Below, piece by piece: positions 25,145-32,691 of a stretch of DNA of 56,016 nt (the first letter of the stretch is position 1; the number at the start of each line of letters is the position of its first letter). Where the stretch lies: contig DASZLR010000238.1 of the NCBI GenBank assembly GCA_035552275.1, forward strand, positions 1-56,016. Reading direction: 5' to 3'. The translations under genes were made by a program, and so were the position numbers. Source of the stretch: DASVLX01 sp035552275. Lineage in GTDB: Bacteria; Actinomycetota; Actinomycetes; Mycobacteriales; Pseudonocardiaceae. The notes below the pieces were generated by a model. That model was given only the letters and a program-made list of their open reading frames with translations. It made no database searches and was not told where the DNA came from.

Positions 25145-26020
25145 CTACAACAGTCCGAGATCCTCCAAATCGGACACCGGCTCGGCCAATGTGTACGAGC
25201 CGTAGGAGGCGAACACCGCGCGCACCGCGCGGGCCGCGTCGTCCGACAGCGCGGCCGCCTCGCTGGCCAGCGCCGGACCGTCCTCAGAGGTCAGCGCCTT
25301 CCGAACCGCCAGCCGAACGTCCTTGCCGGCCAACGCCCGCGAGGTGGCCACCAGCAGGTTGACGAAACCGTGGTGGGTCACGCCCGTGTCGGCGGTGTGC
25401 CGGACCGCGCCGGGCAGCCCGGACGTGGTCTTGAACGAGGTGCCCGACTCGATCAGCACGGACAGGAAATCGGCCACCTCGTCGGCGCTGGGAAAGGCTT
25501 CGGAGACTCGGCCGCCGCAGCGTAGTTTCGGCCAGTAGCCGCGCTCGGCCACCCGCGCCACGCCTTCCAGCCATCCGTTCCCGCCGTGCCGCGGCTCGAC
25601 CACTCGAACGACGTCCTCCGGCACGAACTCGGCCACCCGTTCCAGCCACACCTCGTCCACGTCCGAGGGCGCCGGCATCTCGACCATCCGCAGCGCCAGC
25701 AGCTCGGTGCGCGACTCGACGATCGACACCGCCTTCGGCACCCCACCCAGCCCGGTGTCCACCACCAGCGACAGCGGCAGCGGTTTGGCCGGCTTGGCCC
25801 GAACGAGTTCGGTGATCAGCTCGGGCAGCCGGGACGCCGGGCAGAGGAACAGGCCGACCATGCCGGCCCGCTCACCGGCCCGTCCGGCCAGATGCCCACG
25901 CACCGCGTCGGCCATCGTGGTCTCGCTGGGCGGGAACAGCGCCGCGTCGTCCACCAGCCGCGCCAGCAGGGGCGGAGTGCCGTATGGACCTGGGGTACGG
26001 AGCTCGGCAGCGCTAGACAC
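25145..26020 (-). CDS. Conserved actinobacterial protein of unknown function
   Basis: A 291-residue cytoplasmic protein. No membrane segment or signal is visible. A 'LVDDAALFPPSETTM' block near residue 25 looks conserved, followed by mixed alpha/beta sequence ('PLSLVVDTGLGG', 'FKTTSGLPGAVRH') that resembles a TIM-barrel-like arrangement, but I do not recognise the family. Start is GTG 26020, with a TAGCGT box 7 nt upstream and no ribosome-binding site, so it is probably leaderless. It is divergent from the iron-regulated DUF2470 gene. Confidence 0.6.
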   Translation of the reverse strand: MSSAAELRTPGPYGTPPLLARLVDDAALFPPSETTMADAVRGHLAGRAGERAGMVGLFLCPASRLPELITELVRAKPAKPLPLSLVVDTGLGGVPKAVSIVESRTELLALRMVEMPAPSDVDEVWLERVAEFVPEDVVRVVEPRHGGNGWLEGVARVAERGYWPKLRCGGRVSEAFPSADEVADFLSVLIESGTSFKTTSGLPGAVRHTADTGVTHHGFVNLLVATSRALAGKDVRLAVRKALTSEDGPALASEAAALSDDAARAVRAVFASYGSYTLAEPVSDLEDLGLL

Positions 26021-26027
26021 GGGTCAC

Positions 26028-26033
26028 ACGCTA
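26028..26033 (-). promoter_or_regulatory. -10 box, leaderless promoter
   Basis: TAGCGT on the reverse strand, 7 nt before the GTG at 26020; no Shine-Dalgarno between. Confidence 0.5.
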
Positions 26034-26189
26034 ACGGTGCCAAGGAATCGGACCTGAGTATCCCCCGTTTCGGGCGGAGCACCCGCCGTGCCTGATCCAC
26101 AGCGTTACCATCCGTATTCGAGTCTTGGCAGCAGGTGACTCCGTGTCCTAGCGTCAGTGTGGCCCAACTCATTGCCTGCCCGGTTCGAC

Positions 26190-26208
26190 TCAGGTTAGCC
26201 TTACCTAA
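26190..26208 (+). promoter_or_regulatory. IdeR/DtxR-type iron box over a promoter
   Basis: TCAGGTTAGCCTTACCTAA matches the 19-bp consensus TTAGGTTAGGCTAACCTAA (S at the centre) at 17 positions. A -35-like TTGCCT (26172-26177) and a -10-like TAGCCT (26196-26201), 18 bp apart, overlap the box, so iron-loaded repressor would block the promoter. Confidence 0.75.
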
Positions 26209-26222
26209 CTAGGAGGTGACAG

Positions 26223-27011
26223 GTGCGCCAGGCACGTCGGACCCCGCCGATTCCGCCCTCACCCGAGCGGGCCCGGACCATCGCCTGCCGAGGCGGCCGG
26301 GCCACGGTGATGATGCGGACCCCGGACCCGGATGCCGGCGAGTCCGGCCGGATCGAGCCGCATCTGCACCACGTGCACGCCGACGGCACCGTCACCGTGC
26401 TGCTGGCCGACGATCATCCGCTGGTGGCCGCCGCGCTGCTGGCCCCGCGCGGCGAGCAGGCCGCCATGATCGAGCTCGCCGACCGCGCGCCGGTGCGGCT
26501 GCGCGAGCCAGTGCGGGGGCTGCTGTGGATCACCGGCTGGCTGCGTGCGCTGGACGGCTGCCGCGCCCGGCACGAGGTGCTCGCGGTCGCCGAGGAGCGC
26601 GCGGACTGCCGGCTGCTGGACGCCGGACACGGGATGACCGTGCTGCGGCTGACCCCGGCCTCGCTGGTGCTCGCCGACGGCGAGGGCAGTCAGTCGGTGC
26701 GGCCGGAGGATTTCGCCGCCGCCAGCCCGGATCCGTTCTGCGACTACGAGGACCAGTGGCTGCGGCATCTGGAGATGTCCCACCGGGACGTGGTCGGTCT
26801 GCTGACCCGGCTGCTGCCGACCCGGCTGCACGGTGGGCACGTCCGTCCGCTGGGCCTGGACCGGTTCGGGCTGCGGCTTAGGGTCGAGCTGGCCGACGCC
26901 GATCACGACGTCCGGCTCGGATTCACCCGGCCGGCGACCACGCCCGAGGACATCAGCGCCGAGCTACGTCGGATGGTGGGCTGTCCGTTCCTCGCCGGGC
27001 GTGCCGGCTAA
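26223..27011 (+). CDS. DUF2470 (HugZ-like C-terminal) protein, iron-regulated
   Basis: A 262-residue cytoplasmic protein. Residues ~60-170 are a flavin-reductase/split-barrel-like region ('TVTVLLADDHPLVAAALL'); residues ~175-255 are a DUF2470 domain with 'DRFGLRLRVE' and 'DVRLGFTRPATTPEDI' then the terminal helix. DUF2470 is found at the C-terminus of heme-degrading HugZ and of a plastid glutamyl-tRNA reductase-binding protein, so a heme or iron role fits. GTG 26223 has AGGAGG 6 nt upstream. An iron box covers the promoter, so the gene should be expressed when iron is scarce. The TAA stop begins the -10 box of the next gene. Confidence 0.75.
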   Translation: MRQARRTPPIPPSPERARTIACRGGRATVMMRTPDPDAGESGRIEPHLHHVHADGTVTVLLADDHPLVAAALLAPRGEQAAMIELADRAPVRLREPVRGLLWITGWLRALDGCRARHEVLAVAEERADCRLLDAGHGMTVLRLTPASLVLADGEGSQSVRPEDFAAASPDPFCDYEDQWLRHLEMSHRDVVGLLTRLLPTRLHGGHVRPLGLDRFGLRLRVELADADHDVRLGFTRPATTPEDISAELRRMVGCPFLAGRAG

Positions 27012-27014
27012 CGT
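27009..27014 (+). promoter_or_regulatory. -10 box built on the upstream stop codon
   Basis: TAACGT begins with the TAA stop of the DUF2470 gene (27009-27011) and ends 6 nt before the GTG at 27021. The gap CGCTGG has no ribosome-binding site. Leaderless start inferred. Confidence 0.5.
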
Positions 27015-27020
27015 CGCTGG

Positions 27021-27842
27021 GTGCCCGACTCAGCACCGAACCGCCTGCGCGGCTGGCTGACCCCGCCGATCCCGCTCACCCCGGGGACGGTCGACGCGCC
27101 GCGCGACCGCCGGAGTGTCCACATCGAACTGTGGATCGCGCTGGCCGTCACCTTCGGCCTGGCCGGTGTCGTGTCCGCTTTGGACCTGGCGAACGCACTG
27201 CTCGCGGCGACGCCGCTCAACAAGCAGCAGGTGCCGATCAACGCGCCGCACAGCGTGCTCAGTGTGCTGGACCTGCTGTTCCAGCTGGCCAACGTGGCGC
27301 AGTTGCTGGCCTGGGGCACGCTGGGGCTGTACCTGTTGTGGCGGGCCGGAATCCGGCCGGCGCTGGTCGGTCTGGACCGCGACCGGCTGCGCTCCGACCT
27401 GCTCGGCGGAGTCGGCCTGGCCGCGTTGATCGGCGCCGCCGGCCTGCCGTTCTATCTCGGCGCGCGGGCGCTGGGATTCAACGCCAGCGTGGCGCCCTCC
27501 ACACTGACCGACACCTGGTGGCGGATTCCGGAACTGGTGCTCGCGGCCGTCGCCAACGCCTGGGCCGAAGAGACGGTGGTCGTCGGCTACCTGATCAGCC
27601 GGCTGCGCCAGCTCGGCTGGCGGGAGAACCGGTCGCTGCTGGCCTCGGCGGTGCTGCGCGGCTCGTACCACTTGTATCAGGGCTTCGGCCAGTTCGTCGG
27701 CAATCTGGTGATGGGCCTGGTGTTCGGCCGGGTGTGGCAGCGCACCAACCGGCTGTGGGCGCTGATCACCGCGCACGCGATCCTGGACATCGCGTCGTTC
27801 CTCGGCTACGCGCTACTCGCCCGGCACCTGTCCTGGCTGTAG
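27021..27842 (+). CDS. CPBP-family intramembrane metalloprotease
   Basis: A 273-residue integral membrane protein with about seven hydrophobic segments. CPBP motifs: Glu-Glu in 'NAWAEETVVVGYL' (~187), 'YHLYQGFGQF' (~225), and 'AHAILDI' (~260); these glutamates and histidines form the catalytic site of the Rce1/Abi class. Members cleave prenylated proteins, bacteriocins or signalling peptides; no substrate is evident. Start is GTG 27021 with a TAACGT box 6 nt upstream. It sits between the iron-regulated gene and arginine deiminase with almost no gap. Confidence 0.87.
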   Translation: MPDSAPNRLRGWLTPPIPLTPGTVDAPRDRRSVHIELWIALAVTFGLAGVVSALDLANALLAATPLNKQQVPINAPHSVLSVLDLLFQLANVAQLLAWGTLGLYLLWRAGIRPALVGLDRDRLRSDLLGGVGLAALIGAAGLPFYLGARALGFNASVAPSTLTDTWWRIPELVLAAVANAWAEETVVVGYLISRLRQLGWRENRSLLASAVLRGSYHLYQGFGQFVGNLVMGLVFGRVWQRTNRLWALITAHAILDIASFLGYALLARHLSWL

Positions 27843-27845
27843 CGT
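27840..27845 (+). promoter_or_regulatory. -10 box built on the upstream stop codon
   Basis: TAGCGT starts with the TAG stop of the CPBP gene (27840-27842) and lies 8 nt before the arcA ATG. The gap CAGAGATC shows no proper Shine-Dalgarno sequence. Confidence 0.4.
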
Positions 27846-27853
27846 CAGAGATC

Positions 27854-29053
27854 ATGGCGCCCAGGGTGGACAGCGAGGTCGGGCCGCTGCGCACGGTGCT
27901 GCTGCACCGGCCGGGCCCGGAGCTCAAGCGACTCACCCCGCGCAACAACGACCAACTGCTGTTCGACGGCGTGCCGTGGGTGGACCGGGCCCAGCAGGAG
28001 CACGACGCGTTCGCCCGCACGCTCACCGATCGTGGCGTCGAAGTGCTGCTGCTGGCCGAACTTCTGGTCGTCGCGCTCGCTGACGCACGAGCTCGGGCGC
28101 GGGCCGTGCAGGCGGCCGTGGACGAGCGGCGGCTGGGCATCGACCTGGCCGACGCGCTCCGCTTCCATCTGTCCACTGTGGATGCCAAGAGTCTGGCGGC
28201 GGTGGCCACCGCCGGAATGACCTTCGAGGAACTGCCGGCCGCCGAGGGCGCGTCGCTGGTCCGCCGGATGCACCAGCCCTATGACTTCGCCGTCGACCCG
28301 CTGCCCAATCTGCTGTTCACCCGCGACTCGTCGGTGTGGATCGCGGACCGGGTCGCGGTCGGCTCGCTGGTGCTGCCGGCCCGGTCGCGGGAATCGGTGC
28401 TCACCGACCTGATCTACGCCTACCATCCGCGATTCCGGGACGTCCAGCGCGCGTACCGGGCGCACTCGGCCCCGGTCGAGGGCGGCGACGTGCTGCTGCT
28501 CGCGCCCGGCGTGCTGGCCGTCGGGGTGGGCGAGCGGACGTCGCCGGCCGGGGCGGAGTCGTTGGCCCGCTCGGTGTTCGCGGACCGGTTGGCGCACACC
28601 GTGTTGGCCGTGCCGATCGCCCAGCAGCGCGCCACCATGCACCTGGACACGGTGTGCACCATGGTCGACCGGGACGCGGTGGTGATGTATCCGGCGGTGC
28701 GGGACACCCTGTCGGCGTATCCGCTGCGGCCGGACGGCTCCGGCGGCGTGCTGGTCGGCGGGCCGGAACCGTTCCTGCACGCGGCCACCGAGGCGATGGG
28801 CATCGAGCGGCTGCGGGTGATCGACACCGGACTGGACTCGGTGACCGCCGAACGCGAGCAGTGGGACGACGGCAACAACACGCTCGCGGTCGCGCCGGGG
28901 GTGGTCGTCGCCTACGAGCGCAACGTGGAGACCAACGCCCGGCTCACCGACGCCGGCATCGAGGTGTTGCGGATCGCCGGCTCCGAACTCGGTTCCGGCC
29001 GGGGCGGCCCACGGTGCATGTCCTGCCCGATCAGCCGCGATCCGCTGGTCTGA
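27854..29053 (+). CDS. arcA: Arginine deiminase
   Basis: A 399-residue cytoplasmic enzyme that hydrolyses arginine to citrulline and ammonia. Family landmarks: 'VGPLRTVLLHRPGPEL' at the N-terminus, catalytic Asp in 'NLLFTRDSSV', 'EGGDVLLL' with the Glu, 'MHLDTVCTMVD' with the catalytic His, and the nucleophilic Cys in 'GGPRCMSCP' near the C-terminus. ATG 27854. No arcB, arcC or arcD is adjacent, so this is not a complete ADI operon; its role may be nitrogen scavenging or acid/nitric-oxide related, which I cannot decide. Confidence 0.96.
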   Translation: MAPRVDSEVGPLRTVLLHRPGPELKRLTPRNNDQLLFDGVPWVDRAQQEHDAFARTLTDRGVEVLLLAELLVVALADARARARAVQAAVDERRLGIDLADALRFHLSTVDAKSLAAVATAGMTFEELPAAEGASLVRRMHQPYDFAVDPLPNLLFTRDSSVWIADRVAVGSLVLPARSRESVLTDLIYAYHPRFRDVQRAYRAHSAPVEGGDVLLLAPGVLAVGVGERTSPAGAESLARSVFADRLAHTVLAVPIAQQRATMHLDTVCTMVDRDAVVMYPAVRDTLSAYPLRPDGSGGVLVGGPEPFLHAATEAMGIERLRVIDTGLDSVTAEREQWDDGNNTLAVAPGVVVAYERNVETNARLTDAGIEVLRIAGSELGSGRGGPRCMSCPISRDPLV

Positions 29054-29127
29054 GACCGCCGGTCTGGATGCTGGAATCACGTCAGAATTCGGTTAACTTC
29101 TGGCCCGCGTTCGTCAAGGATGGAGGC

Positions 29128-29382
29128 ATGACGAACGCACTGGTATGGATGCGGCGTCGGGTCCGGGAAGCCTGGACAGATCAGCTTGAGCTGCAAGAAC
29201 GGATGAGCCTGGCGAACCGACCGTGGGCGGAGCACTACCTGCACTGGGCGCGCACCGCGGACGGCTGGGAACTGCACGGGCACCTGCTGCCGCCGCGCGG
29301 CTGGCGGCGGTTCAGCGTCACCCGCGGCGGCTGGTGCCTCGGCCAGCTCATCGCCCGAGACAGGCACCCCGAGCGCGACTGA
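29128..29382 (+). CDS. Small Trp/Arg-rich protein of unknown function
   Basis: An 84-residue protein with ATG 29128 and GGAGG 3-7 nt upstream. It is rich in Trp and Arg (six to seven Trp), with 'WAEHYLHWARTADGWELHGH' and 'GWCLGQLIARDR'. No signal or membrane segment. I do not recognise a family. It lies 74 bp behind arcA and may be a separate transcript. Convergent with the ABC permease gene. Confidence 0.6.
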   Translation: MTNALVWMRRRVREAWTDQLELQERMSLANRPWAEHYLHWARTADGWELHGHLLPPRGWRRFSVTRGGWCLGQLIARDRHPERD

Positions 29383-29419
29383 CGCACCGAACACGACTGA
29401 CTCAGCGGGCGAGGCGGCG

Positions 29420-30241
29420 CTACCGGGCCAGGCGGCTGAGCAGCGCCGAGGCGACCGTGATCATCGCCGCGCTGGTCAGCACCAGCACGGCAAAGTCGAG
29501 CCCGAAGTCAGCCGGCGTGCCGATCAGCAGCCCGCGCAACGCATCCACCTCGTAGCCCAGCGGGTTGACCCGGTTGATCACCTTGAGCCAGCCCGGCATC
29601 AGGCTGACCGGGTACAGCGCGTTGGAGCCGAAGAACAGCGGCATGGTGATCGCCTGGCCGATGCCCATCAGCCGATCTCGGGACAGCACCAGGCCGGCGA
29701 TGGTGATGGACAGGCAGCAGAAGAACGCCGAGCCGAGCACCACCACGACCGCCATGGCGATCAGCTTCAGCGGGTTGGCGGTCAGGCCGACGCCGAGGAT
29801 CGCCGCCAGGATCAGCACGGCCAGCGCCTGCACCAGGGCCCGAACCCCGGCGGCGAACGCCTTGGCGGCGACCAGCGCGACCCGCGGCGTCGGTGTCACC
29901 AGCAGCTTGGCCAGCACCCCGGCGTCGCGCTCCCAGATGATCTGGATGCCGTAGAAGATCGCGATGAACAGCGCGGACTGGGCCAGGATGCCGGGCGCGA
30001 GATAGTCCAGATAGGGCACCTTGCCGGTGGGAATCGCGCGCAGCCGGGTGAAGGTCTCGCCGAAGATCAGCAGCCACAGCGTCGGCTGGATGGCCCTGGT
30101 GAGCAGTTCGGTGCGATCGTGCCGGAGCTTCTGCAACTCGACCAGGCACATGGTGCCGACTCGGGAAAGCGACAGCCGGACCAGTCCGACCGGGCGGGTC
30201 TCAGCCGAGCCGACGAGCGGTACGTCGAGCGGTGCGGACAT
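29420..30241 (-). CDS. ABC-2 type transporter permease
   Basis: A 273-residue membrane protein with six predicted helices, beginning after a ~40-residue cytoplasmic start. 'YLDYLAPGILAQSALF' and 'NPLGYEVDALRGLLIG' are the conserved patterns of DrrB-type permeases. It should pair with the ATPase encoded immediately upstream to export a drug or lipid. It overlaps the ATPase gene by 41 bp. It is the last gene of the MarR–ATPase–permease operon. Confidence 0.9.
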   Translation of the reverse strand: MSAPLDVPLVGSAETRPVGLVRLSLSRVGTMCLVELQKLRHDRTELLTRAIQPTLWLLIFGETFTRLRAIPTGKVPYLDYLAPGILAQSALFIAIFYGIQIIWERDAGVLAKLLVTPTPRVALVAAKAFAAGVRALVQALAVLILAAILGVGLTANPLKLIAMAVVVVLGSAFFCCLSITIAGLVLSRDRLMGIGQAITMPLFFGSNALYPVSLMPGWLKVINRVNPLGYEVDALRGLLIGTPADFGLDFAVLVLTSAAMITVASALLSRLAR

Positions 30242-31007
30242 TCCGGATCCCTTCTCCCGTGTCGCCTTCGAGGTCGTCTCCGGTCATCGCCGCGAACACG
30301 TCGTCCAGGGTCGCGTTGGGAGCGACTTTCGCCTTCAGTTCGGCGGGCGTGCCGTTGGCGCGAATCCGGCCGCGATGCATCAGCGCGATCCGGTCGCAGT
30401 GCTGGTCGGCCTCGTCCATGTAGTGCGTGGTGACCAGGACGGTCATCCCGGTCGCCGCGCGCACCTCGGCGATCCGCTCCCACACGCTGGCCCGCGCGAT
30501 CGGGTCCAGGCCGATGGTCGGCTCGTCCAGCACCAGCAACCGCGGCGCGCTGACCAGCGCCTGCGCCAGTTCGAGCCGGCGGATCATGCCGCCGGAATAG
30601 GTCTTGGCGCGGCGGCCGGCGACATCGGCCAGTCCAACAGCCGCCAGCGCCGTGTCTACATTGGACTTTCGCTGGGCGCGGGGGACGTCGAACAGCCGGG
30701 CGAACAGCGCCACGTTCTCCCGGCCGGTCAGGTCGGCGTCGGCGGACAGCGACTGCGGCACGTAGCCGATCAGCCGGCGGACGCCCAGCTTGTGCCGGGC
30801 CACATCCACGCCGAACACCTCGATCGTGCCCACCGGCGCGGGCAGCAGGGTGGTGATCATCCGAATGGTGGTCGTCTTGCCGGCGCCGTTGGGGCCGAGC
30901 AGGCCGAAGACCGTGCCATCGGCCACATCCAGGTCGATCCCGTCCACCGCGACCGTCTCGCCGAAGGCGTGCCGAACGTTCGCGCACCGCACCGCGAGAT
31001 CACTCAT
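30201..31007 (-). CDS. ABC transporter ATPase, DrrA type
   Basis: A 268-residue ATPase. Walker A 'GPNGAGKTTT' (~40-49), signature 'YSGGMIRRLELAQALV', Walker B 'LLVLDEPTIGLD', and H-loop 'VTTHYMDEA'. The C-terminal ~60 residues match the extension found in daunorubicin-resistance type ATPases. The gene overlaps both its MarR neighbour (8 bp) and the permease (41 bp). Efflux of a small hydrophobic molecule is likely; the substrate is unknown. Confidence 0.93.
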   Translation of the reverse strand: MSDLAVRCANVRHAFGETVAVDGIDLDVADGTVFGLLGPNGAGKTTTIRMITTLLPAPVGTIEVFGVDVARHKLGVRRLIGYVPQSLSADADLTGRENVALFARLFDVPRAQRKSNVDTALAAVGLADVAGRRAKTYSGGMIRRLELAQALVSAPRLLVLDEPTIGLDPIARASVWERIAEVRAATGMTVLVTTHYMDEADQHCDRIALMHRGRIRANGTPAELKAKVAPNATLDDVFAAMTGDDLEGDTGEGIRNVRTARRTARRLG

Positions 31008-31479
31008 CGTTGCTCGCCTCCATCAGATCCATTGCCTCGACCTGGTTCAGCAGCGCGCGCAAGGCGGGCAACGCCCGGTCGATGACCTCCTGCTCGGCGC
31101 CGGACAGCCCGGCCACTCCCGCGCGGACCAGCGCGCTGCGCTCCCGACGCCAGTCGGTGAGCCAGCGCGCGGCGGCCTCGGTGAGCTGGAGCCGGATCGC
31201 CCGCCGATCGTCCGGATCGGTTTCCCGGACCAGCATGCCGACGTCGGTGAGCTGGTTGACCAGCGTGCTCACCGAGTTGGCCGCCAGCCGCAATTCGGCC
31301 GCCACGGCCGCTACTCCGATCCCCGGTCGCCGTTCGACCTCGCGCAGCACCTCGATCTGGGCGCCGCGCAACGCCGGACCGGGCACCACCGGCCGCAGCC
31401 GCCGGCGCACCACTCGGCGCAGGGCCGCCGTGGTGGCCATCAGCTCGTCGCCGAGCCGGGCGGGATCAAGATCTGTCAT
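31000..31479 (-). CDS. MarR-family regulator of the ABC exporter
   Basis: A 159-residue winged-helix regulator. The HTH region is 'PGIGVAAVAAELRLAANSVST' followed by 'LVNQLTDVGMLVRETDPDDRRAIRL', with the D-x-R-D/R-x-x wing of MarR proteins. It is first in the operon and is likely an autorepressor: an inverted repeat sits over its promoter. ATG 31479 has a TATCCT box 7 nt upstream without ribosome-binding site. Confidence 0.9.
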   Translation of the reverse strand: MTDLDPARLGDELMATTAALRRVVRRRLRPVVPGPALRGAQIEVLREVERRPGIGVAAVAAELRLAANSVSTLVNQLTDVGMLVRETDPDDRRAIRLQLTEAAARWLTDWRRERSALVRAGVAGLSGAEQEVIDRALPALRALLNQVEAMDLMEASNDE

Positions 31480-31486
31480 ACCATCG

Positions 31487-31492
31487 AGGATA
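31487..31492 (-). promoter_or_regulatory. -10 box, leaderless promoter of marR-type gene
   Basis: TATCCT on the reverse strand, 7 nt before the ATG at 31479. It abuts the operator at 31491-31509. Confidence 0.5.
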
Positions 31493-31509
31493 GCTCTTAT
31501 TGAGAGCTA
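31491..31509 (-). promoter_or_regulatory. Probable MarR operator
   Basis: TAGCTCT-TATTG-AGAGCTA is a perfect 7-bp inverted repeat lying between the -10 and the expected -35 region. A second partial copy of the half-site (TAGTGAGAGT) follows 17 bp further (31514-31523). The arrangement predicts autorepression. Confidence 0.6.
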
Positions 31510-31545
31510 CTCCTAGTGAGAGTCAGAATATTTTGCGCCGCAGCC

Positions 31546-31589
31546 CATCCACAGGTTGTCCACAGCTAGTTGTGGACAACCTGTGGATG
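31546..31589. other. 44-bp palindrome made of DnaA boxes
   Basis: Two 19-bp arms (31546-31564 and 31571-31589) are exact complements around GCTAGT. Each arm holds a perfect actinobacterial DnaA box (TTGTCCACA) and a degenerate one (CATCCACAG). A GGGATAACCCTGGGGACA stretch follows (31594-31611). It lies in the space between the marR promoter and the end of the SEC-C gene. It could also act as a bidirectional terminator, but it has no T tract. Confidence 0.6.
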
Positions 31590-31620
31590 ACGGGGGATAA
31601 CCCTGGGGACAGGAGGTGGA

Positions 31621-32658
31621 CTACTTGAGGGTGACCTGACGGCCGCGCAGGCCGTCCCGCGCCCGGCGCTCGGCGTCGGACAGCGGTTCGTCCACCAGCG
31701 CGCCGGTCAGTCGCCGCGCGAACCGCTGGGCCGGCTCGTCCCACTCCCGGGCGTGCATCTCCCGGTCCAGGTCCCAGACCGGGACCAGCAACCCATGCGC
31801 CCGGAACGATCCGGCGTAGCGCGAGCCCTCGCCGAGATCCAGCTCGCCGCGCACGGACAGCCGAGCCAGCGCGGCCAGCAACCGCTCCTCCGGCTCCGGC
31901 CGCACCCAGCGCAGGTGCGCCTTCTCCCCGGCGTCGACCCAGTAGGCGGCGCGCACGTCCGCGCCACGCAACCGCTCGGTGGGCAGGATCGCCGCGTTCG
32001 CCCGTTCCAGTGACAACGCCAGCTCGCTGGCCAGCTCGCCGGCGGGCTGGTCGGCTCCTTCCGGCAGCCACCAGCGGAAGTCGGCGTGCAGCTCCGGCTC
32101 GAAGGCGCCGGCCGGATCGAGCAGGTCGGTCAGCTTTTCGGCGTCCGGTTGAAGATTCGGCACAGCGTCTGGCTGAGTCTCTGGCTCGGCCGCTGACTCG
32201 GCACTGTTTTCTCGGGGCAACGCGGACAGCGCGTCGCCGGGCTCGGCGTCCAGCGTCCAGCGGATCGCCCTGGCCAGGTCCCGGCCGAGATCACCGGACC
32301 GAGTCTGTACCTGGAGCCCGATCATGCCGACCCCGTCCGAGCGGACCACCGCGGCGGCGGCCATCGGCAACACGGTGCCCAGCACCACCTTGCGGTCCGG
32401 TGAGCCGGCCAGCGGCAGGTCGACCGTCGCCGAGGGCACGAACTCGCGCAGCGCGATCAGCTCCACCTCGCCGGCCAACCCCTCGAACGGGCGCAGCACC
32501 ATCACCTCGCCGGGACCGCCGGCCGAGCCGTGGCAGGCCTTGTAGCGCCGGCCCGAGCCGCACGGGCACGGTTGCCGGGGACCGACTCCGCCGGCCGACA
32601 CACTCTTCGACCCGGCTGCCGGGGCGCCCCGTCGCTTCACCGCTGCCCGTTTGGCCAC
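31621..32658 (-). CDS. SEC-C motif protein (DUF5926-like)
   Basis: A 345-residue cytoplasmic protein. An N-terminal zinc motif 'PCPCGSGRRYKACHG' (~31-45) is a SEC-C element (C-x-C-x8-C-H). The remaining ~300 residues form one alpha/beta domain conserved in actinobacteria (DUF5926-like), with 'FEPELHADFRWWLPEG' and 'AAYWVDAGEKAHLRW'. GTG 32658 has GGAGG upstream. Function is not known; SEC-C motifs contact SecB or ribosomal partners in other proteins. It is last in a long reverse-strand run starting at 40.5 kb. Confidence 0.8.
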   Translation of the reverse strand: MAKRAAVKRRGAPAAGSKSVSAGGVGPRQPCPCGSGRRYKACHGSAGGPGEVMVLRPFEGLAGEVELIALREFVPSATVDLPLAGSPDRKVVLGTVLPMAAAAVVRSDGVGMIGLQVQTRSGDLGRDLARAIRWTLDAEPGDALSALPRENSAESAAEPETQPDAVPNLQPDAEKLTDLLDPAGAFEPELHADFRWWLPEGADQPAGELASELALSLERANAAILPTERLRGADVRAAYWVDAGEKAHLRWVRPEPEERLLAALARLSVRGELDLGEGSRYAGSFRAHGLLVPVWDLDREMHAREWDEPAQRFARRLTGALVDEPLSDAERRARDGLRGRQVTLK

Positions 32659-32691
32659 CGTCGTTCCTCCGTGCGTTCTCGGCGCTCGGCG

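Noticed and set aside
31546..31589. The 44-bp palindrome as an ordinary terminator
   Set aside because: Not excluded, but it has no T tract, it lies upstream of the MarR gene and beyond the stop of a gene whose transcript would enter it from the right, and both arms consist of DnaA boxes.
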